In this document: positions 1 through 8,222 of the stretch, in pieces
How the letters are laid out: each line of letters opens with the position of its first letter
How positions within the stretch are numbered: position 1 is the stretch's first letter
Assembly: GCF_018327705.1 (NCBI RefSeq)
Contig: NZ_BNEM01000001.1
Location: 1,488,001-1,552,000 of the forward strand
DNA length: 64,000 bases
Source of the DNA: Catellatospora sp. TT07R-123
GTDB lineage: Bacteria > Actinomycetota > Actinomycetes > Mycobacteriales > Micromonosporaceae
Reading direction: 5' to 3'
The notes under the pieces: generated by a model
Databases searched by the model: none
What the model saw: only the letters and a program-made list of their open reading frames with translations
Told to the model about the DNA's origin: nothing
Position numbers and translations under genes: made by a program

Positions 1-1974
1 GCCGTACGCACGGCACAGGGTCTCGGCGGCGGCCCGGCCGGGCAGGTCCGCCGCGTCGACCGGCCGTTGGGGGACGGTGCGGTCGGTGTAGGACTGCGTG
101 CCGAGGCCCGGGGCGTAGGTGAACAGCGAGGTGGCGGCGTCGACGCGCCAGGAGTCGGCCAGGCGCGGGTACAGGTCGGCGAAGGCGGGCGGGACGGCCA
201 GCGGGTCGCCGCCGCGCGGGCGTACGTCGTCGGCGGGGTCGCCGTCGAAGTCGCCGAGCAGGCCCTCCAGCTTCCCGAACAGGGTGGAGGCAGGCTGGAC
301 CTCGACGGTCAGCTGCTGCCCGCCGTAGGTGTCGACGGTGAGCACGGAGCCGTCGGGCCACACCACATGGCGCTTGGCGCCCAGGTCGACCACGAACCGG
401 CCGCCGCCGGGCAGCGTGAACGTGCGCATCGGCTGGGCGGTGCCGTCGACCAGCAGCGTGACCGCGCGGCCGGGGTCGGCGCGCAACTCGACCACGTTCC
501 CGCCGACGCGCATGGCCAGGGCCGTGTTGATGGTGACGATGCGCTGGCCGCCCCACGGCTCCTGGCGCACCTGGATCTCGTACGCCCCGGTGCCGTCGCG
601 GGCCAGCACGAACTCGCCCGCGCCCTGGAAGTCGTAGCGGGTGCCGTCGAAGGTGAGCAGGTGCGGATCGCCGGAGGTCAGCGCGCACGCCTTCGCCAGG
701 ACCGACGTGGCGGGCAGCCCGGCGACGAAGTCGGCGTTGTGGATCTCCTTGAGCCGTGCCGGGTCGGTGCAGCCGGGCTCGGGCGGCGGCAGGCACTCGC
801 CCTTGGGCAGCGGTATGTCGCCGTAGTGGTCGCGCTCGGGGTCATTGTGAATCTTGCGGAACTTGTTCTCGGCCAGGGTGGCGCGCACCTCGGCGATCGA
901 CAGCCCGGTGGCGCCCTCCTCCTTGGTGACGCACTGGTGGTAGCTGAAGGTGCGCTTGTGGTGCTCGTACGCGTGGAACAGCTCGTGGTAGAGCGAGCTG
1001 CACTTGTTGGCCTCGCCGCCCTTGCCGACGAACTTGTGGTGGTCGTTGGGGTCCCACATGAGCAGCACCCAGTTCGGGCTGATCGCGTCGGTGCGGGTGG
1101 GCAGCGGGTCGTTCGGGGCCGGACTGACCCGGCGCAGCTCGACCTTGAAGTCGGGCGCGAGGATCGTCGGCATGATGCCCATCGGGTCGTGGCCGGGTTG
1201 CTGGAAGTAGGTCCGGCACTCGGCCCAGTCGTTCTCCAAGCTCTTGTCGGGCACGACGAAAGCGTGCGCGCCGCTCGGCGGCCAGCTCACCACGACCGCG
1301 CCCGCCAGTAGCAGCAGCACGACGGCGGCCGCACCCGGCCGGCGCCGCCGACGCACCAGCAGCACGACGAGCAGTGCTGCCAGCAGCAGCGCGGCACCGG
1401 CGATCACCAGCAGCCGCGGGAAGCCCGCCTTCGGGTCGGCGGCGATCGCGGCAGCCCCCACCGGGGCGGTTGCGGCGACGCACAGCGGGGCGCCCGTGAC
1501 GGCCAGGTCCGGGGCGACGTAGACCGCGGCCAGCTGCGCGGCCGAGCCGTTCTTCAGCGGGTACAGGCGGCCGAAAGTTCCGCCCGCGCGGGTCCACAGC
1601 ACGGTCTCCACCGCGCGTCCGCCGTCCCAGTCCACGGTCGGCAGCGGCACGTCCACGCTCTCGCCCGGCCCCAACACCCGCAGCGTCTGGCGCAGGTAGT
1701 AGCCGAAGTCCTCGGTCGTGGCGGTCGGCCCGCCCAGCGGCGCGACCTGCTGCCCGTCCTGCATGACCGAGGTGAGCGAGACCGCGCCCAGCCCGCCCGC
1801 CGCCACCTGGCAGGGCGCCGACGCGCCGTTGGTCAACCGGGCCACCATTCCGGCAGGACCGTCGGCGACCGCCACGCCGAGGCCGCCGGTCTCGGCGTGG
1901 GCCGGGGCGGCGCCCCACCACAGTCCGATCACGAGCGTGCAGACGGCGGCGGCGCGGCGCAGCGGAGGCCTCAT
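1..1974 (-). CDS. Secreted/membrane protein with M91-like HExxH motif and VWD domain (partial)
   Basis: Read from an ATG at 1974 and open to the window edge, so the C-terminus is missing (658 codons seen). It begins with a signal peptide (about residues 1-27, ending AHA), followed by a beta-rich extracellular segment and two hydrophobic stretches near residues 170-220 separated by an RRRRR cluster. A second domain has HELFH at 330-334 followed by EHHKR, an acidic EEG and an ENKFR segment. This order resembles M91/NleD-like zinc metallopeptidases. From residue 435 GDPHLLTFDG opens a von Willebrand type D domain. Activity is unproven. The combination of zincin motif and VWD on one exported chain is unusual. 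The neighbouring EAL gene lies 60 bp upstream on the same strand. Confidence 0.75.
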   Translation of the reverse strand, partial: MRPPLRRAAAVCTLVIGLWWGAAPAHAETGGLGVAVADGPAGMVARLTNGASAPCQVAAGGLGAVSLTSVMQDGQQVAPLGGPTATTEDFGYYLRQTLRVLGPGESVDVPLPTVDWDGGRAVETVLWTRAGGTFGRLYPLKNGSAAQLAAVYVAPDLAVTGAPLCVAATAPVGAAAIAADPKAGFPRLLVIAGAALLLAALLVVLLVRRRRRPGAAAVVLLLLAGAVVVSWPPSGAHAFVVPDKSLENDWAECRTYFQQPGHDPMGIMPTILAPDFKVELRRVSPAPNDPLPTRTDAISPNWVLLMWDPNDHHKFVGKGGEANKCSSLYHELFHAYEHHKRTFSYHQCVTKEEGATGLSIAEVRATLAENKFRKIHNDPERDHYGDIPLPKGECLPPPEPGCTDPARLKEIHNADFVAGLPATSVLAKACALTSGDPHLLTFDGTRYDFQGAGEFVLARDGTGAYEIQVRQEPWGGQRIVTINTALAMRVGGNVVELRADPGRAVTLLVDGTAQPMRTFTLPGGGRFVVDLGAKRHVVWPDGSVLTVDTYGGQQLTVEVQPASTLFGKLEGLLGDFDGDPADDVRPRGGDPLAVPPAFADLYPRLADSWRVDAATSLFTYAPGLGTQSYTDRTVPQRPVDAADLPGRAAAETLCRAYG

Positions 1975-2033
1975 GCGGCACACGGTAAGTCCGGCCGCCG
2001 CCGACGCGACCCGACGAGCGGCAACCGGACAGG

Positions 2034-2855
2034 TCACCGGCCGTTGAGCGGCTCCCGGACCTCGTGCATCTGGGCCGCCCACGTGATCCGCGGCAGCGTG
2101 TACTCCGTCTCGGCGAACTTCTCCGGCAGCGGCTGCGGCCGCCCGAACAGCCACCCCTGCCCGAGCGTCGCGCCCAGCTGGACGGCGTGGGCCAGGTGGG
2201 TGGCCGTCTCGATGCCCTCGGCCAGCACCGCCGCGCCGGTGCGGTCGGTGTGGGCGCGCACCTCGGCGATGACCGACGCGGCCTGCGGGCTGTCCGTGGC
2301 GTGGATGACGCCCCGGTCGAGTTTGACGATGTCGGGCGAGGTCAGCGCCATCACCGCGAGGCTCTCCGAGTGGACGCCGACGTCGTCGAGGGCGACCCGC
2401 CCGCCCCGGCGGCGGATCCAGTCGACCGCGGCGACGAGCTCGGCCTCCCCACCCGACAGGGCGCGCTCGGTCATCTCGAAGACGACCTGGAGGTCCCGCA
2501 TCGCGGCGGTGACGTGCTCGACCACCGACGGCGGCGGCGGCATCGACAGCGTCGCCGGTTCCACGTTCACGAACAGCGGCAGCTCGCGGGGCAGCCGCCC
2601 GACCGCCGCGCGGCAGGCCGCGGCCCGGCACACCCAGTCCAGCTCGGCCAGGCGCCCGGCTGCGACCGCGTACTGGAACAGGGCGGCGGGCAGGTGGAAG
2701 ATGCTGCCCGCGGGGCCGCGCGCCAGCGCCTCGTACGCGACGACGGCGCCGGAGCGCAGCTCCACGATCGGCTGGAACAGCGGGCGGATCTCCTCGTTGG
2801 CCAGCAACGCGTCGAAGGCCGCCCGCATCGGCTCGGCATCCTCGGTGTCGACCAT
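2034..2855 (-). CDS. EAL-domain protein, probable cyclic-di-GMP phosphodiesterase
   Basis: A stand-alone EAL domain of 273 residues, with no GGDEF, PAS or membrane segment. Expected to hydrolyse c-di-GMP to pGpG in the cytoplasm. Catalytic and metal-binding positions are present: EAL at 42-44, N97 in FVNVEP, E128 in FEMTE, D157-D158, K178, AEGIET with E213, and Q233 in GQGWLFGRP. The loop-6 motif is DDVGVHSESL in place of the usual DDFGTGYSSL, which could weaken dimerisation or activity. The start at 2855 was chosen because GGGGAGGG precedes it at good spacing; longer starts would overlap the esterase gene. Whether it is an active enzyme or a c-di-GMP sensor cannot be settled from sequence. 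Confidence 0.85.
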   Translation of the reverse strand: MVDTEDAEPMRAAFDALLANEEIRPLFQPIVELRSGAVVAYEALARGPAGSIFHLPAALFQYAVAAGRLAELDWVCRAAACRAAVGRLPRELPLFVNVEPATLSMPPPPSVVEHVTAAMRDLQVVFEMTERALSGGEAELVAAVDWIRRRGGRVALDDVGVHSESLAVMALTSPDIVKLDRGVIHATDSPQAASVIAEVRAHTDRTGAAVLAEGIETATHLAHAVQLGATLGQGWLFGRPQPLPEKFAETEYTLPRITWAAQMHEVREPLNGR

Positions 2856-3003
2856 GCCCGCCCCCTCCCCGACCGGCTCGACGTACCCGCCCGGTGGCAT
2901 ATCCGGGCCGGTGGTGGCGTACTCCCGTCGATCATCGCCCGGAATCGTCGCCAACCGCGCGAAAAGGCCGGATCTCGCCGGTACGGGGAGGGCGTGTCGC
3001 GCC

Positions 3004-3822
3004 TCAGCCCGCCTTGAACACATCGTCGAGGAAGTCGGCCCCGGCCTCGATCAGGCCGCCGATGTCGTCGTGGCCGACGAAGCAGTGGTCGGCCCCCGGC
3101 ACCGTGAGCAGCTCGGCGCGTACGCCGTGCTCCCGCAGCACCTGCGTGAGCCCCTCACTCTGCGACAGCGGCACCTGCGTGTCGGCGTCGCCGTGGATGC
3201 TGAGGAACGGCGGCGCGCCCGCGTGCACCCGCGACTGCGGGTCGCCCCAGCGCACGAACTCGCGGCGCCCCCGGATCGGGCCGCCGAACAGCACCGTGAT
3301 CGGGTCGGGGTCGCCGTCCTCGTCCTCGCGCTCGAAGGCGAAGAGGTTGACGACGCCGTACCAGTTGATCACCGCCTGCAACGCGGTGTCGCCCTCGCCG
3401 ACGAGCCCCGCGAGCGCGGCCACGAAGCCGCCCGCGGACTCGCCCAGCGCCGCGAACCGGTTCGGGTCCAGTTTCAGCTGGTCGGCGTAGTGCCGCAGCC
3501 AGCGGATGGCCGCCTGGATGTCGACGAGCTGGGCCGGGAACGGCGCCTCCAGCGCCAGCCGGTAGTCGACGTCGGCCACGGCGTAGCCGCGGGCCAGCAG
3601 CCGCTGGTGGAAGTCGTACGGCGCGACCGAATCGGGCATCCAGACCCGGCTGCCGCTGAAGAAGCCGCCGCCGTGCACCCACAGCACCACCGGGAACGGG
3701 CCCTCGCCCGGCGGCAGGTGCAGGTCGAGATGCAGCGGCCGGAAGCCGGCGTGGTCGGCGACGGTGCAGTTGGCGTAGGTCACCGTGGGGCGCGGCGCGG
3801 GCGGCGGGATGAAGTCGGTCAT
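3004..3822 (-). CDS. Alpha/beta-hydrolase fold esterase (HSL/BD-FAE-like)
   Basis: A 272-residue cytoplasmic hydrolase of the hormone-sensitive-lipase/BD-FAE type. The oxyanion motif HGGG is at 50-53, the nucleophile elbow is GESAG with S129, and D214 in HGDADTQVP and H246 in GADHCF complete the triad. No signal peptide or membrane segment is visible. Likely substrates are short-chain or acyl-sugar esters; nothing in the sequence fixes the substrate. It is the first gene of a minus-strand run with the EAL gene, 148 bp apart. A 14-bp hairpin lies upstream of its start and probably insulates it from the region beyond. Confidence 0.85.
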   Translation of the reverse strand: MTDFIPPPAPRPTVTYANCTVADHAGFRPLHLDLHLPPGEGPFPVVLWVHGGGFFSGSRVWMPDSVAPYDFHQRLLARGYAVADVDYRLALEAPFPAQLVDIQAAIRWLRHYADQLKLDPNRFAALGESAGGFVAALAGLVGEGDTALQAVINWYGVVNLFAFEREDEDGDPDPITVLFGGPIRGRREFVRWGDPQSRVHAGAPPFLSIHGDADTQVPLSQSEGLTQVLREHGVRAELLTVPGADHCFVGHDDIGGLIEAGADFLDDVFKAG

Positions 3823-3878
3823 CCGTACATGATCGTCTGTCGGAGCGATTTACGCACGCTTCTTACGAGACAATGTCA

Positions 3879-3924
3879 AGAAGGGCACCTTCTTTCGCAA
3901 GAAGCGAACTGAAGGTGCCCTTCT
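3879..3924. terminator. Strong hairpin, bidirectional terminator or palindromic repeat
   Basis: Two perfectly complementary 14-base arms, AGAAGGGCACCTTC at 3879-3892 and its complement at 3911-3924, flank an 18-base loop. It sits between the 3' end of the broken CBM gene and the 5' end of the esterase gene, both on the minus strand. Similar AAGGGC...GCCCTT hairpins are, from memory, common between genes in Micromonosporaceae. Confidence 0.7.
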
Positions 3925-3982
3925 CTCAGCGGAGCCTCCACCTACCGCCAGGTGGGGTCCGCGTGCCGGGACCGGTCCGCCG

Positions 3983-4330
3983 TCACTGGCGGACCAGGGT
4001 GAACGCGTCGACCGACAGCCACTGCCCGCCGCTGCCGGCCGAGTAGAGGCCGACCGTGAGCTGGCCGTTCGTGACGACGATCCCGGAGATCACCACCTGC
4101 CGCCAGTTCGGCCAGCCGGTGCCGGGGATCGGCGCGGTCAGCTCGGGCACGCCCGAGCCGTAGTTCTTGACGCTCAGGTAGGCGCCGCTCTGGCCGCCGC
4201 CGCCGACCGCCTGCGCGGTGAGCGTGTAGGTGCCGTTGGCCAGGCCGGTGACGGTCTGGTCGGTGTACACCTCGTACGCGACCGCCTTGTACTGGGTCAG
4301 CCGGTAGCCGCCGGTGAACCCGCCCGGGGG
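3983..4330 (-). pseudogene. Truncated carbohydrate-binding module, 3' gene remnant
   Basis: Directly after the TGA of the DUF6259 glycosidase, and in the same reading frame, an open frame of 115 codons runs PPGGFTGGYRLTQYKAVAYE to a TGA at 3983. It has the jelly-roll signature of GH53-associated or CBM6/35-like modules: TGLANGTYTLTA, YLSVKNYG, WRQVVISGIVV, LSVDAFTLVRQ. The N-terminal strand expected before GGFTGG is missing and there is no credible start codon or ribosome binding site; a GTG at 4270 is the only internal start. I read it as the 3' end of a lost secreted enzyme gene joined to the glycosidase stop by a deletion. The alternative is a read-through extension of the upstream gene. 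Confidence 0.6.
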
Positions 4331-5959
4331 TCAGTGCAGGAACTTCGCGGCGTACTCGTGTGCGTCCTGCACGACGAGCGCGACGCGTTCGGGGGCGGCG
4401 TCGAGCGTGCCGTCGACGACCGTCAGGGTGGGGATGACTCCCTCGCGTACGGGCAGCCGCCAGTGGCGGTTGTAGCCCGCCTCGTGCACGCCGGTGGATC
4501 CGAACGCCGGATCGCCGAGGCACACGTGCCCGAAGGAGCGGTTGGTGCCGGTGAACAGGGCCTGGTCCGGCTGGTCGTGGTGGGTGGGCACGGTGTCGCG
4601 GTGCCCGTCCTGGACCAGCGGGATGATCCCGCCGATCCCGTCGAACCAGGCCTCGCCCGCGATCAGCAGCTCCGGGCTGTCCTGCCGGATCAGTTCCACC
4701 AGGGCGCGCAGCCCGGCGGTGGTGCTGCCACGGGGGTCGTTGTTGTACATCGCGGAGATGTCCAGGAACGCGGCGTCGAAGCCGAACTCCTGGTAGAGCC
4801 GGACGATCTGCTCGGCCAGGTGGCGGCGCCACGGCTCGTACGCCGGGTTGACCAGCGAGCCCCACGAGTGGTCGAAGTGGCGCGAGGCGTCCCAGTCGAC
4901 CGACCCGATCGGCATGTGGCCGCTGGCGTTGAGCAGCTGGCCGGGCGCGGCCCAGTGCTCGAAACCGGGCAGGTCCCGGGCGGCCACGTTGGCGCCGAAC
5001 ATCGGCATGATCCGGGCACCGAGGGAGTGCGCGCCCTCGATCAGGCGCCGGAACCCGTCCGGGCCGCCGAGCCGCTCGTCGGTGCCGAACTTTCCGTACC
5101 AGCGGTAGTAGCGGCCCTCCCAGCCCGGCAGGTACGCCAGGATGCGCTGCGGGTCGATCTGCTCCGACAGGCGCCGGATCGTGTCGAGCATGCCGTCGTA
5201 GTCGAGGAAGACCCGGCCGGTGAAGTGCATGCCGTTCAGCGACAGGACCAGCGACGTCTGGCGCAGCCAGTCCGGCACGTCGGCGCGCTGCTCCCAGCTG
5301 GGCAGGTCGTAGGCCTGCCGCACGTGCTCGGTGTGCTCGGCCAGCACCTGCCCCAGGTCCCCGACCCGGCGCAGGTCCCACTCCGGCACCTCGAACACCG
5401 CGCTCGGGCGGCTGGCGTCGGCGTCGGCGATCAGCTCGAACTCGCACAGCTCCGGGGCGTCGAAGTGCGGCACGACGGCGAAGCGCTTGGCCCGCACCTG
5501 GGTGTCCAGGCTGCGTGCCACGGTGATCGCCCCGTCCGGGCGGCGCAGGCCGAGCAGCGGCGTGGCCAGGTCGAACCAGCCGTTGGGGTACTGCACGACC
5601 CGGCCGGTGCCGGGCACCGGCAGGTCGCCCTCGCGCAGGCCGGTGACGTCACCGGTCGGCTGGTCGTGCAGCACCACCGCCACACAGCGGATGCCGTCGA
5701 GGTGCTCGGCGCGCACCCGGACCCGTACGCCCGACTCCTGTTCGACGAACTCGACCGTGACCCGGCCGGAGCCGCGCTGCTGACCGCCCGCCCACACCAG
5801 GCCGTCGGCGACGACGGTCGTGGTGTCGCCCTGCCGGACGGTGTTCAGGCGGTCCGGGTCCAGTCCGTAGACGTTCTCGCCGGTGTGCACCCGGACGCTG
5901 ACCGGGCCGAGCGGGGTGTCGAACCGCTGGTGCGGCCACCGGAAGCTCAGGTCTTGCAT
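4331..5959 (-). CDS. Cytoplasmic glycoside hydrolase-like protein (DUF6259 type)
   Basis: A 542-residue protein without signal peptide, resembling DUF6259/TIM-barrel glycosidases. The N-terminal beta-sandwich half (to about residue 210) is followed by a barrel with GWEGRYYRWYGKFG, FDAAFLDIS (D400, candidate nucleophile) and LIAGEAWFDG (E436, candidate acid/base). It lies 52 bp downstream of the sugar-binding lipoprotein gene in the same orientation, so it probably hydrolyses the imported oligosaccharide. The start has GGAGAA upstream. The substrate is unknown. The reading frame continues past its TGA into a carbohydrate-binding fragment. Confidence 0.8.
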   Translation of the reverse strand: MQDLSFRWPHQRFDTPLGPVSVRVHTGENVYGLDPDRLNTVRQGDTTTVVADGLVWAGGQQRGSGRVTVEFVEQESGVRVRVRAEHLDGIRCVAVVLHDQPTGDVTGLREGDLPVPGTGRVVQYPNGWFDLATPLLGLRRPDGAITVARSLDTQVRAKRFAVVPHFDAPELCEFELIADADASRPSAVFEVPEWDLRRVGDLGQVLAEHTEHVRQAYDLPSWEQRADVPDWLRQTSLVLSLNGMHFTGRVFLDYDGMLDTIRRLSEQIDPQRILAYLPGWEGRYYRWYGKFGTDERLGGPDGFRRLIEGAHSLGARIMPMFGANVAARDLPGFEHWAAPGQLLNASGHMPIGSVDWDASRHFDHSWGSLVNPAYEPWRRHLAEQIVRLYQEFGFDAAFLDISAMYNNDPRGSTTAGLRALVELIRQDSPELLIAGEAWFDGIGGIIPLVQDGHRDTVPTHHDQPDQALFTGTNRSFGHVCLGDPAFGSTGVHEAGYNRHWRLPVREGVIPTLTVVDGTLDAAPERVALVVQDAHEYAAKFLH

Positions 5960-6011
5960 GGTTCGTTCTCCTCGACGTGCGTTTGTCTGGCGTACGGGCG
6001 GGTGCTGCGGG

Positions 6012-7301
6012 TCAGGACCCGAGTCGGCTGGCGAAGCCGCTCTGGCCGTCGGCGACGGCCTTCGCGGGGTCGCCGACGAACACCCAGTCCCGGATGAACT
6101 GCAGGTACGGGCCGGTCGGGTCGATGAACAGCGAGTTGTACTTCGCGGTGACCGGCACCTTCGCCTGCGCGATGAGCTGGTTGGCGGTCAGCAGCCGCGG
6201 CTCGGCCTGCGTGGCGGGGTTGTCGGCGGTGTCGGTGCGCACCGTGAGCTGGCCGGTCTTGGCCACGACGGTCTTCTGCACGTCCTCGGACATGCTCCAG
6301 GCGATGAAGTCCCAGGCGGTCTGGGCGTTCTTGGCGCCCTTGGAGATGCCGATGACGTCGCCGCCGAGGAAGGACGAGGTGCCCTTGGTGCCGGGGATCG
6401 GCGTGACGCCGAAGTCGAGGCCCGCCTGCGCCTTGTAGATGCTGACGGCGAAGCTGCCGAGCGCGATCATGCCGATCTTGCCGGACTGGAAGCCGGACAG
6501 CCAGGTCGCGCCGTTGTCGTCCTTGACCGCCGCGGGCATCAGCTTCTCGTCCCACATGGTCTTGTGCGCGTTGAGCGCGGCGGCCACGGCCGGGTCGTCG
6601 AGCGTGGCCTTGGTGCCGTCGGCGTTCATGATGTCGCCGCCGCTGGCCCAGATGTAGGGCAGCAGGGTGTAGGCGTTGCAGCCCGCGCAGTTGCCCGCGA
6701 AGGAGAAGCCGTAGGTGCCGTCGCCCAGCGCGGTGATCTTCCGCGCGGCGGCGACCAGCTCGTCCAGCGTCGCCGGCGGCCTGGCCGGATCGAGACCTGC
6801 TTTCGTGAACAGGGTCTTGTTGTAGTACAGCAGCGACACGTCGAGCTGGTGCGGCAGCGCGTAGACGTGGCCGTCGACGCTGCTGATGTCGACCCCGGCC
6901 GGGGCGAGCGCGGCCTTGTACGGCAGCGCGTCCACCTGCGCGGTGATGTCGGTGAGCAGGTGCTGGGTGGTCAGCGACTTCACGTTGGCGATGTCGACTG
7001 CGGCCAGGTCGGGGGCGTCGCCGCTGCGCACGGCCTGCACGTACTTCTGCACGTACTGCGCGTCCGGCACGGTCAGCATCGTGATCTTGCGGGTGGGGTT
7101 GGCGTCGTTCCACGCGGCCACCAGGGCCTTGTCCATCGGCTCGTCGGCGGCGCGGACCCACAGGGTGGCGGGGCCGGAGCCGGTGAGCTGGGCCGGGGCG
7201 GAGGCCTCGGGGGTGCTGGTGTTACCGCAGGCGGTCAGGCTGGCCGCGACGAGGGCGGCCGCCATCACCGCCAGCCGGCGGTGCCGGGGCGTTGCGTACA
7301 T
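6012..7301 (-). CDS. ABC transporter sugar-binding lipoprotein
   Basis: A 429-residue family 1 extracellular solute-binding protein, anchored as a lipoprotein: the signal peptide ends in the lipobox LTAC with the modified Cys at 25. The body has the usual two-lobe pattern, with SGDAPDLAAVD, VYALPHQLDVSLLYYNK, WLSGFQSGKIGMI and AWDFIAWSMSEDVQK. It precedes the glycosidase and follows the two permease genes in one minus-strand operon. The ligand cannot be named from sequence; the neighbouring glycosidase suggests an oligosaccharide. No ATPase gene is present here, so a shared MsiK-type ATPase encoded elsewhere is expected. Confidence 0.9.
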   Translation of the reverse strand: MYATPRHRRLAVMAAALVAASLTACGNTSTPEASAPAQLTGSGPATLWVRAADEPMDKALVAAWNDANPTRKITMLTVPDAQYVQKYVQAVRSGDAPDLAAVDIANVKSLTTQHLLTDITAQVDALPYKAALAPAGVDISSVDGHVYALPHQLDVSLLYYNKTLFTKAGLDPARPPATLDELVAAARKITALGDGTYGFSFAGNCAGCNAYTLLPYIWASGGDIMNADGTKATLDDPAVAAALNAHKTMWDEKLMPAAVKDDNGATWLSGFQSGKIGMIALGSFAVSIYKAQAGLDFGVTPIPGTKGTSSFLGGDVIGISKGAKNAQTAWDFIAWSMSEDVQKTVVAKTGQLTVRTDTADNPATQAEPRLLTANQLIAQAKVPVTAKYNSLFIDPTGPYLQFIRDWVFVGDPAKAVADGQSGFASRLGS

Positions 7302-7325
7302 CTCTATTGCTCCTCTGTGGAAGTG

Positions 7326-8222
7326 CTATCCCTTGACGGCGCCGCCGGTGAGCCCGGCGACGTAGTAGCGCTGCAGGATGAGGAAGATCGCGATGCAGGG
7401 CACCGCGGCGAAGACCGCGCCGGTCTCCAGCACGCCCCAGTTCAGGGTGCCGCCGGCGCCGGTCTGCAGGTTGGCCAGTACGACCGGGAGGGTGTACTGC
7501 TCCTGCCGGGTGGTGAAGATGAGCGCCGCGAGGAACTCGTTCCACGCGGTGAAGAAGGAGTAGAGGGCGACCGTGGCCACCCCCGGCGCGACGATCGGCA
7601 CCAGCACCCGCCACAGCGTGGCCAGGGCTCCGGCACCGTCGACGATCGCCGCCTCCTCGACCGCCGCCGGGACCGCCGCGAAGGCGGCACGCATCGTGAA
7701 GATGCCGAACGGCAGGGCGAACACGGTGTACACCAGCACCAGCCCGAACAGCGAGTTGGTGAGGTTCAGGTCGTCGAGGATCACGTACAGGGACGGGACG
7801 ATCGACTGGAACGGGATCATGAGCGTGGACAGGACGATCAGGAACAGCAGGCCCTGGAAGCGGAACCGGAACCGGGCGAAGCCGTAGCCGGCCAGCACCG
7901 CCAGCGCGGTCGCCGCGACCACGGTGCCCGCGGTGACCAGCAGGCTGTTGACCACGTTGCGCCACAGGCCCGCGTCCAGCAGCCGCTGGTAGTTCTCCAG
8001 GCTGGGCCGGGTCGGCAGCAGCGTCGGCGGGGTCTGCGCGAACTCCGCGCCGGTCTTGAACGACGACACCACCAGCCAGGCCAGCGGCGCCACGAACAGC
8101 ACTGCCAGCAGCCCGCAGACGGTGTAGAAGGCGGTCGCGGGCAGCCATTCCGGACGGCCCCGGCGGCGGCGCGGGCGCGCCTGCTCGCGCGGCGTGGTCA
8201 GCACGGCGGTCGGCGTGGTCAC
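7326..8222 (-). CDS. ABC sugar permease, MalG/UgpE-like
   Basis: A 298-residue inner-membrane permease with about six helices. The cytoplasmic EAA loop reads EEAAIVDGAGALATLWRVLVP, where it would contact the ATPase. The chosen start is GTG at 8222, whose first bases overlap the TGA of the upstream permease by four (GTGA), indicating translational coupling. The N-terminus is basic and Arg-rich (RPRRRRGRP). With its partner it forms the membrane channel of the importer. The binding-protein gene follows after 24 bp. Confidence 0.9.
   Translation of the reverse strand: MTTPTAVLTTPREQARPRRRRGRPEWLPATAFYTVCGLLAVLFVAPLAWLVVSSFKTGAEFAQTPPTLLPTRPSLENYQRLLDAGLWRNVVNSLLVTAGTVVAATALAVLAGYGFARFRFRFQGLLFLIVLSTLMIPFQSIVPSLYVILDDLNLTNSLFGLVLVYTVFALPFGIFTMRAAFAAVPAAVEEAAIVDGAGALATLWRVLVPIVAPGVATVALYSFFTAWNEFLAALIFTTRQEQYTLPVVLANLQTGAGGTLNWGVLETGAVFAAVPCIAIFLILQRYYVAGLTGGAVKG

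Noticed and set aside
842-1981. 379-codon minus-strand open frame rich in Arg and Gly
   Set aside because: It is a shadow of the M91-like/VWD gene in another frame; only the true frame gives a signal peptide, HELFH and GDPH motifs.
3942-5447. 501-codon minus-strand frame
   Set aside because: Arg/Gly/Pro-rich frame-shifted shadow of the DUF6259 gene with no domain.
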